DNA of 64,000 bases from Chroococcidiopsis thermalis PCC 7203 (GTDB taxonomy: Bacteria; Cyanobacteriota; Cyanobacteriia; Cyanobacteriales; Chroococcidiopsidaceae): positions 3,708,336 through 3,772,335 of the forward strand of contig NC_019695.1 in assembly GCF_000317125.1 (NCBI RefSeq). Reading direction: 5' to 3'. The notes beneath the pieces are model-generated. The model made no database searches and had not been told where the DNA came from. It saw only the letters and a program-made list of their open reading frames with translations. Position numbers and translations under genes: made by a program. Position 1 is the stretch's first letter. Every line of letters starts with the position of its first letter. Shown here one piece after another: positions 8,376 through 16,999 of this stretch.

Positions 8376-9233
8376 TTAGTCAAGGCGATCGCCGAGATTA
8401 GATTGAGATACCAGAGTAATCACCGTCACCTCTGGCGGACACAAAAATCGACCGGGGGCATAAGTTCCTAAGCCGCGATTGACGTACATTTGGTTCTCAC
8501 CAACTTGGTGAAAACCCTGCGCCCATTCCCAGTGACGCACGACTTTAGCGCACTCAGCTTGCATAAATGGCATCCAACGCCGCATATTTTTAGGCAGACT
8601 GCGGCGCAATTCTTGATACCAGGTAATCGCGGGACCCATACCAGGTAAGGCAAACTGACCCCCATGAGTATGACCGGATAATTGTAAATCGACGCGCCAT
8701 TTTTTCAACGGTACGGCTGTATCTGGGTTGTGAGATAAAACAATTCGAGGTATTTGCGGGTCTAGCTGTTTCATCACTGATTTAGCATCAAACTCCCGCG
8801 ACCAATAATCAGCTAGTCCAACTAAAGGTAATTTTTTCCCAAATGGGTATGCAATTTCATTCCACAATACACAAATACCCACACTTGTCAAGGCTTTAGT
8901 TACTTCGGCTTTGGAATGGGGGTAATGAATATCGTGATTGCCCAGGCTAGCATAAACTCCATAGCGACTTTGCAGGTGCTTGAGTCGCAAGACTAACTGA
9001 TGGATGGGGCTGGGATCGTCGGTGACGTAATCGCCAGTTAAAACGATCAGGTCGGGATCGGCTTCGTTTGTAGCGGCGATCGCCTGCTTTAACATCTCTT
9101 CTGAGAGCTTAACACCGTCGTAATGCAGATCGGACAGTTGCACTATCTTCGTCCCCGCCAAGGATGGGGGTAAGTCGGCGATCGCTACCGTCAGTTTCTC
9201 TACACTCAAAGATCCAGTCAATAGCCAGTGCAT
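8376..9233 (-). CDS. Metallophosphoesterase (YaeI/YkuE-like)
   Basis: A 285-residue calcineurin-like phosphoesterase. Metal-binding blocks appear in order: VQLSDLHYDG, LIVLTGDYVTDD, LGNHDIHYP, LSHNPD and LSGHTHGGQFALPG. The C-terminal NRGLGTYAPGRFLCPPEVTVITL is typical of the YaeI/YkuE branch, whose characterised members act on phospholipid-like substrates. No clear signal peptide or twin-Arg motif is present, unlike many YkuE proteins. The gene is followed on the same strand by the oxidoreductase gene upstream, 39 bp away, so cotranscription is possible. The substrate is not deducible. Confidence 0.85.
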   Translation of the reverse strand: MHWLLTGSLSVEKLTVAIADLPPSLAGTKIVQLSDLHYDGVKLSEEMLKQAIAATNEADPDLIVLTGDYVTDDPSPIHQLVLRLKHLQSRYGVYASLGNHDIHYPHSKAEVTKALTSVGICVLWNEIAYPFGKKLPLVGLADYWSREFDAKSVMKQLDPQIPRIVLSHNPDTAVPLKKWRVDLQLSGHTHGGQFALPGMGPAITWYQELRRSLPKNMRRWMPFMQAECAKVVRHWEWAQGFHQVGENQMYVNRGLGTYAPGRFLCPPEVTVITLVSQSNLGDRLD

Positions 9234-9272
9234 ACAAGCTTGGGTTCACTCCTCAAACAGCGCGATTATAGC

Positions 9273-10697
9273 TTAGCCGAAGCGACGGATGACGCGAAAT
9301 ATACTAGATAACATCTGCTGCAATCTGTGGTTTTGTTCGTAATTTTGGCGAGTTTGAGCAAAAGCTGCCTTACTATTCACTTCTGATAAGGTGGGATAGA
9401 TGTGAATTCCACTCAGAGCAGATAGCTTTAGATTATGCGACATTGCTAATATAATCTCATGGATAAGTTCGCCCGCCGCTGCACCAACTAAATGAGCGCC
9501 GAGTATTTGCCCGTTACGTTTGGTAATAATCTTAGCAAATCCGGCTGTCGTTCCGTCAGCTTGAGCGCGATCCACATCTGCATATTCTTGTTTGACAACT
9601 CGAATATCGTTACCATACTTTTCTCTAGCTTCTTGTTCCGTCAATCCCACCCTTGCTAATTCTGGCTCGGTAAATGTTGCCCAAGGAATGACGCGATCGC
9701 TTGCTTTAAATATTGGTAAAAACAAAGCATTTTTGAGAACGATATTTGCTTGATAACTAGCAACGTGGGTGAATTGATAACCGCCCAAAACATCGCCACA
9801 AGCGTAGATATGGGAGTTAGATGTTTGCAGTTTAGAATTGACTTGAATTCCCTTTTTACCTACTTTTACACCTGCTGCATCTAAGTTCAAAGATTCTACG
9901 TTTGGCGATCGTCCGGCTGCAACTAAAATTTGGTTGGCGACAATCTTTTCTTTTCCTGCCCAAATATATTTTTTACCATCTACAACTTCGATTTTTTCCG
10001 CTTTGGTATTGAGGAGAAAATTAATACCTTCAGATTTAAATTGTTGGTGGATAACTTCAACTGCTTCTGGATCTTCCTTAGGAAGGAGGCGATCGCGACT
10101 AGCAATAATGGTAACTTTCGATCCTAATCGAGAAAATGCTTGTCCTAACTCACAACCGATTGGTCCCCCACCAATAATTGCGAGTGTCTCTGGACGTTCG
10201 GTAATTTCAAACACTTCTTCGTTAGTAATAAATCCCGCTTGCTTCAGTCCTGGTATTGGTAGCGTGGCGGGACGAGAACCTGTAGCGATGACAAAACTTC
10301 TGGCTTTGAGGCGGCGGTTATTAACTTCAAAAGTTTTCTTGTCAATAAACTTACCATCACCAAAAATCACTTCTACACCCAAACCCTCAAACCTTTCTGG
10401 CGAATCGTGAGGTTCGATGGTAGTAATTGTATTTTGAACGTGCGCGATCGCTTTAGCAAAATCAATTTGCGGATCGTTACAGTAGATCCCAAATCTTCCC
10501 GCATGTTTCACCTCATAAGCCACGCGGGAAGCGCGGATCAAAGACTTACTAGGGACGCAACCATACCAAAGACAATCACCACCCAGCCGATGCTTTTCAA
10601 CTAACGCTACCTTCGCCTTAAGTGCAGCGGCGACACCAGCCACCACCAAACCACCCGAACCGCCACCAATAACCACAAGATCGTATTCCACAGCCAT
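9273..10697 (-). CDS. FAD-dependent pyridine nucleotide-disulfide oxidoreductase
   Basis: 474 residues of the dihydrolipoamide dehydrogenase/glutathione reductase family. Motifs: the FAD-binding VIGGGSGGLVVAGVAAALK, the redox-active disulfide GGDCLWYGCVPSK, ATGSRPATLPIPG, a second nucleotide-binding loop IIGGGPIGCELGQAFSRLG, the FAD-contact block YACGDVLGGYQFTHVA, and the C-terminal catalytic His-Glu in HIYPTLSE. It is often annotated as mercuric reductase, but there is no N-terminal heavy-metal domain and no vicinal C-terminal Cys pair, so a role in mercury reduction is unsupported. The acceptor is unknown. No lipoyl-enzyme complex genes are nearby. Confidence 0.85.
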   Translation of the reverse strand: MAVEYDLVVIGGGSGGLVVAGVAAALKAKVALVEKHRLGGDCLWYGCVPSKSLIRASRVAYEVKHAGRFGIYCNDPQIDFAKAIAHVQNTITTIEPHDSPERFEGLGVEVIFGDGKFIDKKTFEVNNRRLKARSFVIATGSRPATLPIPGLKQAGFITNEEVFEITERPETLAIIGGGPIGCELGQAFSRLGSKVTIIASRDRLLPKEDPEAVEVIHQQFKSEGINFLLNTKAEKIEVVDGKKYIWAGKEKIVANQILVAAGRSPNVESLNLDAAGVKVGKKGIQVNSKLQTSNSHIYACGDVLGGYQFTHVASYQANIVLKNALFLPIFKASDRVIPWATFTEPELARVGLTEQEAREKYGNDIRVVKQEYADVDRAQADGTTAGFAKIITKRNGQILGAHLVGAAAGELIHEIILAMSHNLKLSALSGIHIYPTLSEVNSKAAFAQTRQNYEQNHRLQQMLSSIFRVIRRFG

Positions 10698-10798
10698 GAC
10701 AAGTACCTTTAGGAGAAAGCGCGATCGCTTCTTTCCCTATAATGACAGCCTGCTACTAGAGTCGCCAAACTTATTGAATCACATCAACAGCTACTTCT

Positions 10799-10829
10799 TG
10801 CCTTCTTCGCGTCTTTGCGTCTTTGCGTG
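10799..10829. repeat. GCGTCTTTGCGTCTTTGCGTG-type short repeat
   Basis: Tandem CGTCTTTG units in the gap between the oxidoreductase and bacteriocin regions. Related sequence forms both arms of the inverted repeat at 50052-50192. Confidence 0.6.
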
Positions 10830-10943
10830 ACATCAATCGGAGAATATAACTAAGTACGAGGAAATAAAACAGCTCTCCCTTAATCTAGTATTAGAGAGAT
10901 GCGATCGCACCCCCTATTTCCATTAAAAATAACAAACAGCTCA

Positions 10944-11699
10944 TTAACTATCACTTTGCAGCATCGAACTTAACTCCAACGCCAACCACCGCTGAAATAG
11001 CCGTTCTAAAATTTCTTGAAATCTTTCCGAAGTTAACTGAGCTGAAAAAAATTCTTCTACTAATAGTAAACAATAACCTGTATCAGTTTGCAGAGGACCG
11101 AGCGCCTGTCCCACAGCACCACTAAAGACGATCGCTGCTATATCTGGTTGTAACTGAGACCGATAGATTCTCCCCTCATAACCGCATTGAAGTCGCCGTT
11201 GTTCGCTAATATCGTAGAAGTGTGCAGCTTCATAAAAGCTAATTTGACCCTCTTGCAATCGATATAAAATCTCTAATGCTTCAGCTGCACTAGACACGAC
11301 AATTCGATAAAGTAAGACTCGTTCAAATTCACTTGGATGTTGGTTAAAGAATCGTTCTACTTCTATAGAAAAAAGACGTTGATTTAATTTTTCAGCCAAC
11401 AGGCGATCGCGAATACTAGCTTCCCAAGTCTCTCGATCGAGCAGCCGATCTGTCAACCAAGTTAACAAATCGGCATCCATTTCTAAATCGCGATCGCGAC
11501 GCTGGCGCTCTAACTCAGCTTGAATTTCCTCAGCTTCAACTGTTAAGCCTCTTTCCCGCGCCACACGTTCGATGATTCGGCGATATAAAATCTGCTGACA
11601 GACTTCCTTTAATTGCAAACTCTTTTGCAAGTAACTAACGATCTCAGCAAATTCTATAGGTAAACCAAAAAAATCAACGGACTGGGGTGCGGGATTCAT
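10944..11699 (-). CDS. Parvulin/SurA-like peptidylprolyl isomerase in the bacteriocin island
   Basis: About 251 residues from the ATG at 11699; a GTG at 11711 would add 4. The N-terminal half is helical and SurA-like (EVCQQILYRRIIERVARERGLTVEAEEIQAELERQRR). A parvulin-like part follows (LLYRIVVSSAAEALEILYRLQEGQISFYEAAHFYD, then GYEGRIYRSQLQPDIAAIVFSGAVGQALGPLQTDTGYCLLLVEE). There is no signal peptide, so it would act in the cytosol. It lies downstream of a double-glycine precursor and C39 exporter on the same strand. I infer a chaperone or isomerase role on the exported peptides; catalysis is unproven because parvulin active sites are poorly conserved. Confidence 0.7.
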   Translation of the reverse strand: MNPAPQSVDFFGLPIEFAEIVSYLQKSLQLKEVCQQILYRRIIERVARERGLTVEAEEIQAELERQRRDRDLEMDADLLTWLTDRLLDRETWEASIRDRLLAEKLNQRLFSIEVERFFNQHPSEFERVLLYRIVVSSAAEALEILYRLQEGQISFYEAAHFYDISEQRRLQCGYEGRIYRSQLQPDIAAIVFSGAVGQALGPLQTDTGYCLLLVEEFFSAQLTSERFQEILERLFQRWLALELSSMLQSDS

Positions 11700-11823
11700 A
11701 AATACAACCACTTGTCATCGTAATATTGAGTAAGTTAAGTGGTGACTATTAAGGCTTTTCAAGTAAGATAAAAGCTGCGTCTTAATACAAAACATCTCAT
11801 TACAATTTTTCAGTTCGAGCTAA

Positions 11824-12150
11824 CTAGTTGTTCCAAAACGATTGAAATAAATTAAATATATTTCGCATTCTAGAGCTACTAGAACGAGATCTACGTCTAC
11901 CAGATCCACCAAAAAGCGGCATGGTAAACGCTAAAGTAATTTGCGATAATTTGTAACTCGTACGGCGAGAAATAGAACTGCCATCTGTAAACTTATCTTG
12001 AGCATCAGCGAAAGTGTCTATATCTGTTTTTTGAAAAAAGAAAGAGCCAAAGAAATCTTCCCAGCCAAATCCACCCACTACAGCTTCTTGTTCCCGATCG
12101 GATAACTCATCTAACAGCCGATCGCTCTTGTCTTCATTAGGCTCAGACAT
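11824..12150 (-). CDS. Double-glycine-leader precursor, Arg/Ser-rich
   Basis: 108 residues. The leader LLDELSDREQEAVVGG (residues about 12-27) has the acidic, Leu-rich helix and terminal Gly-Gly recognised by C39 peptidases. It is related to the leaders of the three precursors upstream (LSEEQQ-VAGG). The remaining core of about 80 residues ends in a cationic stretch (GGSGRRRSRSSSSRMRNIF) and an aromatic end, with no Cys. Its start lies 18 bp from the exporter stop, in the same direction, so it is probably cotranscribed with it. Function as a bacteriocin is inferred from leader and context only; the core differs from the other three. Confidence 0.7.
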   Translation of the reverse strand: MSEPNEDKSDRLLDELSDREQEAVVGGFGWEDFFGSFFFQKTDIDTFADAQDKFTDGSSISRRTSYKLSQITLAFTMPLFGGSGRRRSRSSSSRMRNIFNLFQSFWNN

Positions 12151-12167
12151 ATTAATATCTACTCCAC

Positions 12168-14330
12168 TTAAGGTAAGAAAAATCTTAAATTTTCGTCAGG
12201 TTTGTTACGCAAAACTGATAAAGAACCTTGAATTTGTAACTTTCCTCGATCGAGTAGCACCACCCAATCAGCGCGATCGATCGCACTCGGACGATGGGTG
12301 ATAATAATTGTAGTTTTGCCCTTACGGTAGTTTAACAATCGCTCCAGAACTTGGAATTCACTCACCGGATCGAGACCAGAGGTCGCTTCATCTAAGATAA
12401 GAATAGGTGGATCGCTGACAATAGCGCGGGCGATCGCTAATCTTTGTCGTTGTCCTCCAGATAAATTTGCGCCAAATTCTCCTAAAACTGTTTGATATTT
12501 ATTAGGTAGTTGACTGATAAAACTATCGGCATCCGCAATTTGACAAGCTTTAACAATTTGCTCGAACGGAAGGTGAGGATTTCCTAAACGGAAGTTTTCT
12601 AAAATTGAGCGACTCCAAAAATGAGGTTCTTGAGGAATCAATACGACTTGCTGACGCAGACAATCGATCGCGATATCTGACAGATTATACGTCCCAATCC
12701 GAATATTTCCTGATTGGGGTTCATATAAACCTGCAATTAATTTGGCTAAAGTACTTTTACCACATCCAGATTGACCGATCAAAGCAATAACTTGTCCGCC
12801 AGGAATCGTGACTGAAAAATCTTCTAGTAGATCGACTCTGCCAGCGTGATGAAAGTAGAGATTCGTACACTCAATATCTGCATCTGGTAAGATTTCAGCA
12901 AAGGGTTTATGAATGTCTCCAACCGCTTCTGGAGTTGCATCAATTACTTCTAAAAGACGATTGACTGCTGTTTGAGAACGAAAATATTCGTCTGTTAAAC
13001 CAACTAGAGAGTTAATTAAACCAACAACATTAATCTGCATCGTGTTAAACGCTAGCATTTGCCCGATGCTGAGTTCCTTATTAATTACTAAAATGCTACC
13101 GAATCCCAGTAAAGCAATGCCACCAAGACTACTTAACGTTTGAGTGAAAACACCGTTAATAATGCCAATTTTAATTGTACTAAAAGTCAAATGTGCTAAA
13201 CGACCAAAACGACTTTGAAATTCATCCCAAAATTGGGGTGTAGCCGCTGTAGTCTTCATCACCATCGCGCCTTTAAAAGTTTCTACCAAAACACCCTGAT
13301 TTTCTGCCGATAAAACGAGAAGGCTGCGCGTTTTCTGCCGTAAAGCTGGCAAAAACGGTAGCGTTGATAAAATCATAATTGTGGCGATCGCCATCACCGC
13401 ACAAGTCAGCTTCCAGCTATAAAACAGCATGAAGCCAAACGAAACTAGGGCAACAAAAAACTGACTGGGTAGATAGGCAACAATTTGCGAAACCAACTGA
13501 TTGATTTCAGTAATATCTCGCAAGCGACTGACAATTTCTCCACTACGGCGAGTTTCAAAATAATCTAAAGGTAGATGCAAAAGTTTGCGTCCAAATTCCA
13601 AGACTAATCCTAACTGCAACTTTTGACTAAAATGAGCAATCATTGTAGTTTGTAATAGTTGCATCGTACTACTAAACAGAGTTGTAACTACCACAGCAGC
13701 TATAACAACACTTAGCAGTTGAACATCTCCCCGTACTAGAACATCATCTGTGAGAATTTGAATTAAAAATGGGCTAGCTAAGGCAAGTAAACCTAAGACA
13801 AGATTAATGCCCAAAGCCTCAATCAGTATGGCTCGATAAGGTAATATCCGTTGAAAAAAACGGATAAATCCGCCTAAAGAATCTTCTTCATCCCAATTAT
13901 AAAAGCAGCTAGGATCGGGAGTTAGCAAAAGCATGATGCCATTCCATGCTTTCATTAATTCTCGCCTGCTTAAGTAGCGAATACCCGCAGCTGGATCGGC
14001 AATGACGTAATTCTTACCCTGTCGCCCGTACAATACTACCCAGTGGTTGCCTTGCCAATGCACGATCGCTGGTAGAGGAACATCATTAATATGGTCTACC
14101 ACCTCTCGCGAAGCTTTAACTGGTCGAGTATTGAAACCCAAGGACTCCGAACCACGCCTTAAGCCCAACATCGTCGTTCCCAACTGTCCAGTACTGACAG
14201 CTTCCCGCGAACGATTAATACTTAAAACCCGTCCGTGATGTCTGCAAATTGTAGCCAGACAAGCTGCCCCGCAATCTTCCTCGCTTGCCTGTAAGACACA
14301 TGGATATTTTTTGTTAAACAGGCTAACCAT
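12168..14330 (-). CDS. Peptidase C39-containing ABC exporter
   Basis: A 720-residue fused protease, permease and ATPase that removes double-glycine leaders and exports the core. The C39 domain has Cys20 (QASEEDCGAACLA), His96 (QGNHWVVLYG) and Asp112 (VIADPAAG). A six-helix membrane domain spans about residues 165-460. The ATPase domain has Walker A GQSGCGKST, signature LSGGQRQR and Walker B ILILDEATSGLD. All catalytic residues are present, so processing should be active. Precursor genes lie on both sides and the HlyD adaptor gene lies 156 bp upstream; together they would form the inner-membrane part of a type I export system for the island's peptides. Confidence 0.92.
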   Translation of the reverse strand: MVSLFNKKYPCVLQASEEDCGAACLATICRHHGRVLSINRSREAVSTGQLGTTMLGLRRGSESLGFNTRPVKASREVVDHINDVPLPAIVHWQGNHWVVLYGRQGKNYVIADPAAGIRYLSRRELMKAWNGIMLLLTPDPSCFYNWDEEDSLGGFIRFFQRILPYRAILIEALGINLVLGLLALASPFLIQILTDDVLVRGDVQLLSVVIAAVVVTTLFSSTMQLLQTTMIAHFSQKLQLGLVLEFGRKLLHLPLDYFETRRSGEIVSRLRDITEINQLVSQIVAYLPSQFFVALVSFGFMLFYSWKLTCAVMAIATIMILSTLPFLPALRQKTRSLLVLSAENQGVLVETFKGAMVMKTTAATPQFWDEFQSRFGRLAHLTFSTIKIGIINGVFTQTLSSLGGIALLGFGSILVINKELSIGQMLAFNTMQINVVGLINSLVGLTDEYFRSQTAVNRLLEVIDATPEAVGDIHKPFAEILPDADIECTNLYFHHAGRVDLLEDFSVTIPGGQVIALIGQSGCGKSTLAKLIAGLYEPQSGNIRIGTYNLSDIAIDCLRQQVVLIPQEPHFWSRSILENFRLGNPHLPFEQIVKACQIADADSFISQLPNKYQTVLGEFGANLSGGQRQRLAIARAIVSDPPILILDEATSGLDPVSEFQVLERLLNYRKGKTTIIITHRPSAIDRADWVVLLDRGKLQIQGSLSVLRNKPDENLRFFLP

Positions 14331-14332
14331 AA

Positions 14333-14372
14333 TAGGTAATTGATAATAGGTAATGGGTAGTTGGTAATTGGG
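14333..14372. repeat. Heptamer tandem repeat (TAATTGG/TAGTTGG)
   Basis: Degenerate heptamer units immediately upstream of the exporter start, between it and a dispersed repeat element. They separate the exporter and HlyD genes. Confidence 0.7.
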
Positions 14373-14380
14373 AAGCCGTA

Positions 14381-14482
14381 AGTCGTAGGGGCGGGTTTTT
14401 TGAAGATCCCTATGAAAAAATAAACAGTACTACAATTAAACCCGCCCGTACACAAGTCAGAAGTATTTCACGCACCACGCAC
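14381..14482 (-). repeat. Dispersed repeat with GGGCGGGTTT inverted ends, copy 1
   Basis: A 59-bp core (14389-14447) is bounded by GGGCGGGTTT and AAACCCGCCC. A flank on one side has the GCGTGGTGCGTG and CTTCTGACT motifs, and the other has CCTACGACTT. The same order and the same 59-bp core length occur on the plus strand at 33855-33968. The interior differs. It looks like a small non-coding repeat family. Confidence 0.7.
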
Positions 14483-14486
14483 CAAT

Positions 14487-15791
14487 TTACAAATCCGTCA
14501 GTAGTCTTGCTTTTCTCAGAATGAATTGCAGTACGGTTTCGGAACGAGAAATAATATCGGCTGCACCTTCCATCCCAGGTTGCAACCGACAGACGCGATC
14601 GCCTGTACTGACAAATTCATTATCCGGCTGAATCGTCACTTCATAGATAGACGGGGCGATCGCTCCTAACCCCGCGCTAGCTGCGGGTATTGCATCTGGA
14701 GCAACAGCTTGAACTACACCTCTGAGAGTGCCGTAATCGGGATAAGGACAGGCAGAAACGCGCATTTGAACTTGTTGCCCGGGTTTGACTTTGCTAATAT
14801 CTGGTTCTGCGACACGAGCTTTCACCACTAAGGAAGCGTCACGGGGAGCAATTTGGGCGATCGCATCCCCCATGCCTACCACCTGTCCTGAGTTACGCAG
14901 TTCTAGCTTGAGAATTGTGCCATCTGTAGGGGCAAGAATAAACGTCTTTCTCAGTTCCAAGCCAATTTGTTGTAGTTCTTTTGTATCCCGCTCTTGTTGA
15001 TTTTGCAGGGCAATTTTGTTAACGATCAGGTTTTCGCGCTCTCTGTTTAATGCAGCTACAGTTGCAAGTCCTCTGGCTTTGGCTTGAGCAATCTGCTCGT
15101 TAGCTATAATCACCGTGGCATTACTAGGATTGAGGCTGGCTTCAGCTTGTTTGAGTTTGGCTTTAGCTGCTTTGAAAGCTTGTTCTTTTTCCTTAACTTG
15201 CAATTGGGCGATCGCACCTGTATTTGCTAGTTGTAGATATCTTTGCTTCTCTTCCTGTGCCAATCCTAGAGCAGCTTGAGCTGCTTGTACTTCTGCAATT
15301 GTGGCAATTTCCTTAGTTTGATATTCTCTACGTTGCAACATCAGTTCCGCGGCTGTCGCAGCTACAGAACGCTGCATTAAATTTGTCTCAGCAGCTATCT
15401 GACGATCTAAGGAATTAAGTTGAGCTGTAATTTGTACTAATTGTAAGTGGCTCTGCTGAATGTTGGTTTGCAATTGTTGTTTCTTAGTTTGAAGTTGTGA
15501 ATTGTCGATCTCAGCAATTGGCTCACCTTTTTTTACAGCTTGATTTTCTTGCACGTTAATGCTTGTAATCGTTCCCTCTGTTGCTGCCTGAACAACCCGT
15601 AGTTCTCCGCTCGGACGGATATTTGCAGGTGCTTTGACTGTGACGTTGTAGCTGAGCGTGGCAGCTAGAGACACTCCTACACTAAAAATAGCGATCGCCA
15701 TCCCGCCGCCGAGCGTTGTCAAAGAACCGATTGGGGGGATAAACTCATCAGTTTCAACTGCACCAAAATTGGGATCGATTTCGCTTACCAT
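14487..15791 (-). CDS. HlyD-family periplasmic adaptor
   Basis: 434 residues. One N-terminal membrane helix (GGGMAIAIFSVGVSLAATLSY, about residues 28-48) is followed by a lipoyl-like half motif (EGTITSINVQENQAVKKGEPIAEIDN). A long Gln/Ala-rich coiled coil runs about residues 105-275. The second lipoyl half and beta-barrel follow (ILAPTDGTILKLELRNSGQVVGMGDAIAQIAP, then KVKPGQQVQMRVSACPYPDYGTLRGVV). This is the membrane-fusion partner of the C39 exporter encoded downstream. No TolC-type outer membrane gene is in the window. Confidence 0.9.
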   Translation of the reverse strand: MVSEIDPNFGAVETDEFIPPIGSLTTLGGGMAIAIFSVGVSLAATLSYNVTVKAPANIRPSGELRVVQAATEGTITSINVQENQAVKKGEPIAEIDNSQLQTKKQQLQTNIQQSHLQLVQITAQLNSLDRQIAAETNLMQRSVAATAAELMLQRREYQTKEIATIAEVQAAQAALGLAQEEKQRYLQLANTGAIAQLQVKEKEQAFKAAKAKLKQAEASLNPSNATVIIANEQIAQAKARGLATVAALNRERENLIVNKIALQNQQERDTKELQQIGLELRKTFILAPTDGTILKLELRNSGQVVGMGDAIAQIAPRDASLVVKARVAEPDISKVKPGQQVQMRVSACPYPDYGTLRGVVQAVAPDAIPAASAGLGAIAPSIYEVTIQPDNEFVSTGDRVCRLQPGMEGAADIISRSETVLQFILRKARLLTDL

Positions 15792-15871
15792 GGCTACAAA
15801 CTCTTAGTTCGGCACTTAAATTCCATACCTAGAAAAACTAGGTTATTCAGGCAGTTAGAAAGAGGAAGTTT

Positions 15872-16126
15872 CTAGATAATCATCTTGGGAAACATCAATT
15901 GTTCCCCTACTCCAAATGGAGATTGCCATGCAATTGGCTCTATTATCACTGGTTTATCTCGTTTCCCTTTTTGAGAATCTGAGTCTGTACTACCTCCATC
16001 TGATGTTTCGGTTTTAATGTAATACTGCTTGTTGTTTTCGTACACCTTACCACCAGCCACAGTCTCTTGTTGCTCCTCAGATAAGTCTAGAAATAATTCT
16101 GAGGATTGGTTCTTGGAAAAGAACAT
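15872..16126 (-). CDS. Double-glycine-leader precursor, charged core
   Basis: 84 residues. The leader ELFLDLSEEQQETVAGG is nearly the same as in the two precursors upstream. The core of about 57 residues (KVYENNKQYYIKTETSDGGSTD onward, ending GVGEQLMFPKMII) is unlike theirs and has no Cys. It lies 80 bp upstream of the HlyD gene on the same strand. It is probably a substrate of the C39 exporter. A 94-bp inverted-repeat element sits in its leader region. Confidence 0.72.
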   Translation of the reverse strand: MFFSKNQSSELFLDLSEEQQETVAGGKVYENNKQYYIKTETSDGGSTDSDSQKGKRDKPVIIEPIAWQSPFGVGEQLMFPKMII

Positions 16127-16220
16127 GTTTGATACCTCGCTTATTGATTGCTATCCACTTAGTCAAGCTAAAACTATCAACAAGAAAACTGCCCGCCTCC
16201 TTGTAGGAAGTCTAATAAAA

Positions 16221-16314
16221 AGATTCCAGAGCCTTGTTCCTTTGCATTGTTCTTATTTGTGCAACGAGACGATCGGAGCGTGCAAAATGAAGAATTTAGG
16301 AGGCTCTGGAATCT
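16221..16314. repeat. 13-bp inverted repeat enclosing 68 bp, upstream of a precursor gene
   Basis: The arms AGATTCCAGAGCC (16221-16233) and GGCTCTGGAATCT (16302-16314) are exact reverse complements. They lie between two precursor genes. They could form an attenuator-type structure in the transcript or be a small terminal-inverted-repeat element. No ORF in the loop is credible. Confidence 0.65.
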
Positions 16315-16388
16315 ATATTCAGGTAGTTTGTGCAGGTAAACGCTCTACCTTATCGCAGTTTTTTGTCAAATGTTGCACGTCACGTAAA

Positions 16389-16649
16389 TTAGCTTAGTTT
16401 GGCAAAGAAATCCTTATAAGCTGCGGTATTAACATCCATAGTATCGTGCTTGAAGCTTTGCAGATTCGTGCTGCCTTTTGGAGTCGATTCCTGAGCCACT
16501 TCCAGGTTTGTTATGGTTTCATTAGCTTTGAAATGAGTCGCCAGCTTATCTTTCAAAACATCGCCTGAGCTGCCACCACCTGCAACCAACTGCTGCTGCT
16601 CCTCAGACAATTCCACAAATAATTCAGACTTGATATTATTAGCGATCAT
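16389..16649 (-). CDS. Double-glycine-leader bacteriocin-like precursor, paralog B
   Basis: 86 residues from the ATG at 16649, which has ACAGGAGATTTTCCC before it; an upstream start at 16709 lacks such a site. The leader SELFVELSEEQQQLVAGG ends in Gly-Gly. The core (GSSGDVLKDKLATHFKANETI, then STNLQSFKHDTMDVNTAAYKDFFAKLS) closely matches the neighbouring paralog, with the C-terminal half best conserved. There is no Cys, so no lanthionine or disulfide. The leader type agrees with the cyanobacterial CTB-type bacteriocin precursors as I remember them. It is likely processed by the C39 exporter of this island. Confidence 0.78.
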   Translation of the reverse strand: MIANNIKSELFVELSEEQQQLVAGGGSSGDVLKDKLATHFKANETITNLEVAQESTPKGSTNLQSFKHDTMDVNTAAYKDFFAKLS

Positions 16650-16738
16650 GGGAAAATCTCCTGTGTTTAAACTAGTGATAGCGCTTACTAATCGGGTTAT
16701 CTCTAGCAAAGAGCTTTTGGATTTATTGCCGAAATAAA

Positions 16739-16999
16739 TTAACCTAATTTGGCAAAGAAATCTTTATAAGCTGCGGTACTAATATCGAGAGTATCGTGCT
16801 TGAAGCTTTGTAGATTCGTGCTACCCTCAGGACCCGACTGTTGAGCTACATCCAGGTTGGTTAAACTGTTATTGGCTTTGTAGTAAGTAGCAAGTTTGTC
16901 GCGAAGCTCATCCCCTGTAGAACCACCACCTGTAACTACTTGTTGTTGCTCGTCGGATAAATCTAAAAACAATCCAGATTGCATATCTGTATCGAACAT
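16739..16999 (-). CDS. Double-glycine-leader bacteriocin-like precursor, paralog A
   Basis: 86 residues, with leader SGLFLDLSDEQQQVVTGG and core GSTGDELRDKLATYYKANNSL followed by STNLQSFKHDTLDISTAAYKDFFAKLG. It is about three-quarters identical to paralog B by eye and of identical length, so the pair arose by tandem duplication. GGAGCTAAAG precedes the ATG. It is the first precursor of the island; the 500 bp upstream hold the repeated GTATnTnCCy array. Start and length are well supported by the paralog alignment. Antimicrobial activity is inferred only. Confidence 0.8.
   Translation of the reverse strand: MFDTDMQSGLFLDLSDEQQQVVTGGGSTGDELRDKLATYYKANNSLTNLDVAQQSGPEGSTNLQSFKHDTLDISTAAYKDFFAKLG

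Noticed and set aside
9273-10697. Annotation as mercuric reductase
   Set aside because: The N-terminal metal-binding domain and the C-terminal Cys pair of MerA are absent; only the general disulfide-reductase motifs are seen.
16029-16397. 122-residue plus-strand frame across the precursor region
   Set aside because: It runs antisense to a precursor gene with a good Gly-Gly leader and crosses the inverted-repeat element; no start signal.
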